Positions 61,247 through 64,000 of a stretch of 64,000 bases of DNA are shown here, one piece after another. The stretch covers positions 246,081 to 310,080 of the forward strand of contig JAWMQP010000004.1 of the NCBI GenBank assembly GCA_033283335.1, written 5' to 3'. The notes beneath the pieces are model-generated. The model saw nothing but the letters and a program-made list of their open reading frames with translations. It was not told where the DNA came from and made no database searches. The stretch's first letter is position 1; the number at the start of each line of letters is the position of its first letter. The position numbers and the translations under genes are program-made. The DNA comes from Pseudomaricurvus sp033283335 (lineage in GTDB: Bacteria > Pseudomonadota > Gammaproteobacteria > Pseudomonadales > Cellvibrionaceae).

Positions 61247-62806
61247 ATGACACAGATTGACGATACGGTTCCGACCGTTTACACCGACCTCACTTCTGCT
61301 GAGCTGGTAGAGCAGGCGATCCAGCGCGGTGAAGGCTACCTGGCCCACACCGGCGCCTTGGTTTGCGAAACTGGCAAGCGTACAGGTCGTTCCCCGGCTG
61401 ACCGCTTTATCGTAGAAGAGCCCTCCACTGCTGAAAGCATTGACTGGGGTTCAGTAAACCGTCCCTTCCCAGCGGACAAGTTCGACACTCTCTGGAGCCG
61501 CGTGGAAGAGCACGTATCCGCTGTGGATACTTTTGTTTCCCACCTGCATGTGGCTGCAGATCCCGATCACTACCTGCCCGTCAAAGTGACTACCGAGACT
61601 GCCTGGCACAACCTGTTCGGTCGCAACATGTTCATCCGCACCGACAACTACAACCCTAAAGCCAAAGAAGAGTGGAACATTCTGCACGCGGCTAACTTCG
61701 TGTGTGAGCCTGAGCGCGATGGCACCAACTCCGAAGCGGTTGTGATCGTTAACTTTGCTCAGCGCAAAGTGCTGCTGGCGGGCATTAAGTACGCCGGCGA
61801 AATGAAGAAGTCCATGTTCTCTGTGCAGAACTTCCTGCTGCCTGAGAAAGACGTGATGCCGATGCACTGCTCGGCCAACGTGGGTAAAGACGGTGATACC
61901 TGTCTGTTCTTCGGTCTGTCCGGTACCGGTAAAACTACCCTGTCTGCCGATCCTGAGCGTTACCTGATTGGTGATGACGAGCACGGTTGGGCCAAAGGTG
62001 CTGTCTTCAACATGGAGGGCGGTTGCTACGCCAAGACCATCGACTTGTCTCAAAAGAACGAGCCTGTGATCTGGGATGCCATTAAGTTCGGTGCCATCGT
62101 TGAGAACGTTGTTCACAACGACAAGCGTGTACCCGACTACTGTGACACCAGCCTGACCGAAAACGGTCGCTGCTCCTACCCGCTGGAGCACGTGGAGCTG
62201 CGCGTTGAAGAGAACCGTGCTGGTGAGCCGAAGAATGTGATCTTCCTGACCTGTGACGTTTCCGGTGTGCTGCCGCCTGTTTCCATTCTGTCGAAAGAGG
62301 CTGCGGCCTACCACTTCCTGTCTGGCTATACCGCCCGTGTTGGTTCCACCGAGATGGGTGCGGCGGCTGGTATCCAGCCTGCGTTCTCCACCTGCTTTGG
62401 TGCGCCTTTCATGCCGCGTCCAGCCCGCGAGTACGCCGAGCTGCTGATGAAGCGCATTGAGGACTTCGAGGCCAATGTGTACCTGGTGAACACCGGTTGG
62501 ACCGGTGGTTCCGGTGGTCCTGGCGGGGAAGGTTCACGCTTCCCAATTCCGGTCACTCGCGCTGTTGTTGCAGCGTGTCAGAACGGTTCTCTGGAGGGTG
62601 TTGCCACCGAGACTCTGGAAACCATGAACCTGCAGATCCCAACCGAGATCCCAGGTGTGGACAGCAAGTTCCTGAACCCTCGTAAGGCTTGGGCCGATCA
62701 GGCGGCTTACGATGAGGCTGCTGCCAAGCTGGCAGGCCTGTTTGCCGACAACATCAAGAAGTTTGATGTGAGTGCTGACGTTGAGGCGGCTGGCCCTAAA
62801 GCCTAA
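61247..62806 (+). CDS. pckA: Phosphoenolpyruvate carboxykinase (ATP)
   Basis: 519 residues. Converts oxaloacetate and ATP to PEP, CO2 and ADP in gluconeogenesis. ATP P-loop GLSGTGKTTLSADPERYLIGDDE near residue 223 and the RTGRSPADRF oxaloacetate-binding region. The upstream leader of about 215 bases carries no coding frame. A strong terminator follows. Position next to hslO agrees with Pseudomonas. Confidence 0.97.
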   Translation: MTQIDDTVPTVYTDLTSAELVEQAIQRGEGYLAHTGALVCETGKRTGRSPADRFIVEEPSTAESIDWGSVNRPFPADKFDTLWSRVEEHVSAVDTFVSHLHVAADPDHYLPVKVTTETAWHNLFGRNMFIRTDNYNPKAKEEWNILHAANFVCEPERDGTNSEAVVIVNFAQRKVLLAGIKYAGEMKKSMFSVQNFLLPEKDVMPMHCSANVGKDGDTCLFFGLSGTGKTTLSADPERYLIGDDEHGWAKGAVFNMEGGCYAKTIDLSQKNEPVIWDAIKFGAIVENVVHNDKRVPDYCDTSLTENGRCSYPLEHVELRVEENRAGEPKNVIFLTCDVSGVLPPVSILSKEAAAYHFLSGYTARVGSTEMGAAAGIQPAFSTCFGAPFMPRPAREYAELLMKRIEDFEANVYLVNTGWTGGSGGPGGEGSRFPIPVTRAVVAACQNGSLEGVATETLETMNLQIPTEIPGVDSKFLNPRKAWADQAAYDEAAAKLAGLFADNIKKFDVSADVEAAGPKA

Positions 62807-62828
62807 GTCTTTTCCCGGCTATACCTAA

Positions 62829-62859
62829 AAGGCCGCCCCGTAAGGGGACGGCCTTTTTT
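62829..62859 (+). terminator. Intrinsic terminator of pckA
   Basis: GGCCGCCCCGTAAGGGGACGGCC with T tract, 22 bases after the stop. Confidence 0.92.
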
Positions 62860-62975
62860 GTTTTACAGAGGTCGAAAGCCGGTTGCTTTGTTGTGCGTAG
62901 TTATGGGTGTAGTTATGGGTGTAGTAACGGTGTTCTCGCTGGTTTTGGGGGTTTAAAAAAGATTGCAAAAAGTGC

Positions 62976-63003
62976 TTGCTAAACCAGCTTGGATGCGTAG
63001 AAT
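62976..63003 (+). promoter_or_regulatory. rRNA operon promoter P1
   Basis: TTGCTA and TAGAAT with a 16-base spacer, followed by the GCGCGCCTC discriminator of stable-RNA promoters. Confidence 0.75.
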
Positions 63004-63404
63004 GCGCGCCTCTCAACGACGAGCCGCTGGCAAGCGTTGAGGGTTAAGCGAGTAACTTTTCAGGCCTTTGTGGCCGGTAATGATTGCTCCGCAATCTCTG
63101 CGCTTCTTTCGGAAGCGACACAAAAAAAGAGGTTGCCAAGCTTAACGAATTGCGTATAATGCGCCTCCTGCTTCGGGCAGTGATCGAAACGATCAGAAAC
63201 AGCCCGACAGCAAAAACAGCGACGGATCGAGCATCCCGCTGGTTGTTTAAAAAGTTAATCAAGCAATGCGTGTGGGTGCTTGCGAGATGGTAATGCGACA
63301 AAAAATTATCATTTGCAAGTAACTCATTAATTCATTTATGTGAAGTAATTTGTTTAATCGCAAATGAGCATGATTTAGGAAGGCTTCGGTCTTTCGAAAA
63401 ATTT
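63004..63404 (+). other. rRNA operon leader
   Basis: Leader of the rrn transcript. It contains the P2 promoter, a GTGTGGGTGCTTG segment near 63268 that resembles boxC, a T-rich stretch near 63241-63260 that may be boxA, and an 8-base stem TCATTTGC (63309-63316)/GCAAATGA (63360-63367), possibly for 5' processing. Confidence 0.55.
63133..63160 (+). promoter_or_regulatory. rRNA operon promoter P2
   Basis: TTGCCA and TATAAT with a 16-base spacer and a GCGCCTC discriminator, downstream of P1 as in enteric rrn operons. Confidence 0.8.

Positions 63405-64000
<596 letters not shown>

Overview
The window is chromosomal DNA of a free-living, probably marine, gammaproteobacterium. It carries the genus-spanning Pseudomonas-type gene order in several blocks (coaBC-algC; asmA-mutY-yggX-tRNA-Phe; yheS-TIGR02444-algP-FKBP-algQ-dsbH; hslR-hslO-pckA). 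It also has TonB-dependent receptors, a PilU ATPase and the 5' part of a 16S rRNA gene of gammaproteobacterial type. Together these point to the Cellvibrionales/Pseudomonadales side of the class; the exact genus is inference. The host DNA is GC-rich.

Layout. 1-4.9 kb: algC (cut by the window edge) and coaBC on the minus strand, divergent from radC and rpmB-rpmG. 5-15.6 kb: mutM, a small exported protein, coaD, rsmD, then ftsY-ftsE-ftsX-rpoH, a DUF423 membrane protein, trmB, a DUF2959 lipoprotein and an OmpA-family porin-like protein. 15.6-33.1 kb: a Usp-type stress protein, elbB, a CNNM/CorC transporter-like protein, the AlgP/AlgQ neighbourhood (yheS, TIGR02444, algP, FKBP, rsd/algQ, dsbB), interrupted by a phzF/MocR-regulator pair and by lrgAB. 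Then come a FliL-like protein, gcvH, asmA, mutY, yggX and tRNA-Phe.

33.2-39.7 kb: an AT-rich integrative element directly downstream of tRNA-Phe. It holds a P4-type tyrosine integrase, an AlpA-like regulator, two small element proteins, a HEPN-like protein (R-x4-H motif), and a three-gene operon (TIGR04255 protein, one-TM protein, circularly permuted papain-like protein). Similar double GGGGGCAT repeats lie at both ends. The cargo is the best candidate for an undescribed, possibly defensive, system. A TonB-dependent receptor remnant abuts its right end.

40.3-55.5 kb: accessory and metabolic genes, including a secreted Cys-containing protein, a GyrI-like protein, a cold-shock protein, a complete TonB-dependent receptor, pilU, mtfA, an alpha/beta hydrolase, an oxidoreductase, a VF530 protein and a GST. 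It also holds a nitric-oxide response unit in which norR and a thioesterase gene are divergent from hmp, with three GT-N7-AC NorR sites and a sigma-54 promoter. 55.9-64 kb: cysQ, yrfG-hslR, a trypsin-like protease with a PDZ domain, a DUF4124 protein, hslO, pckA, and the leader and 5' end of an rrn operon with P1 and P2 promoters.

I saw no CRISPR array, complete insertion sequence or prophage structural genes.
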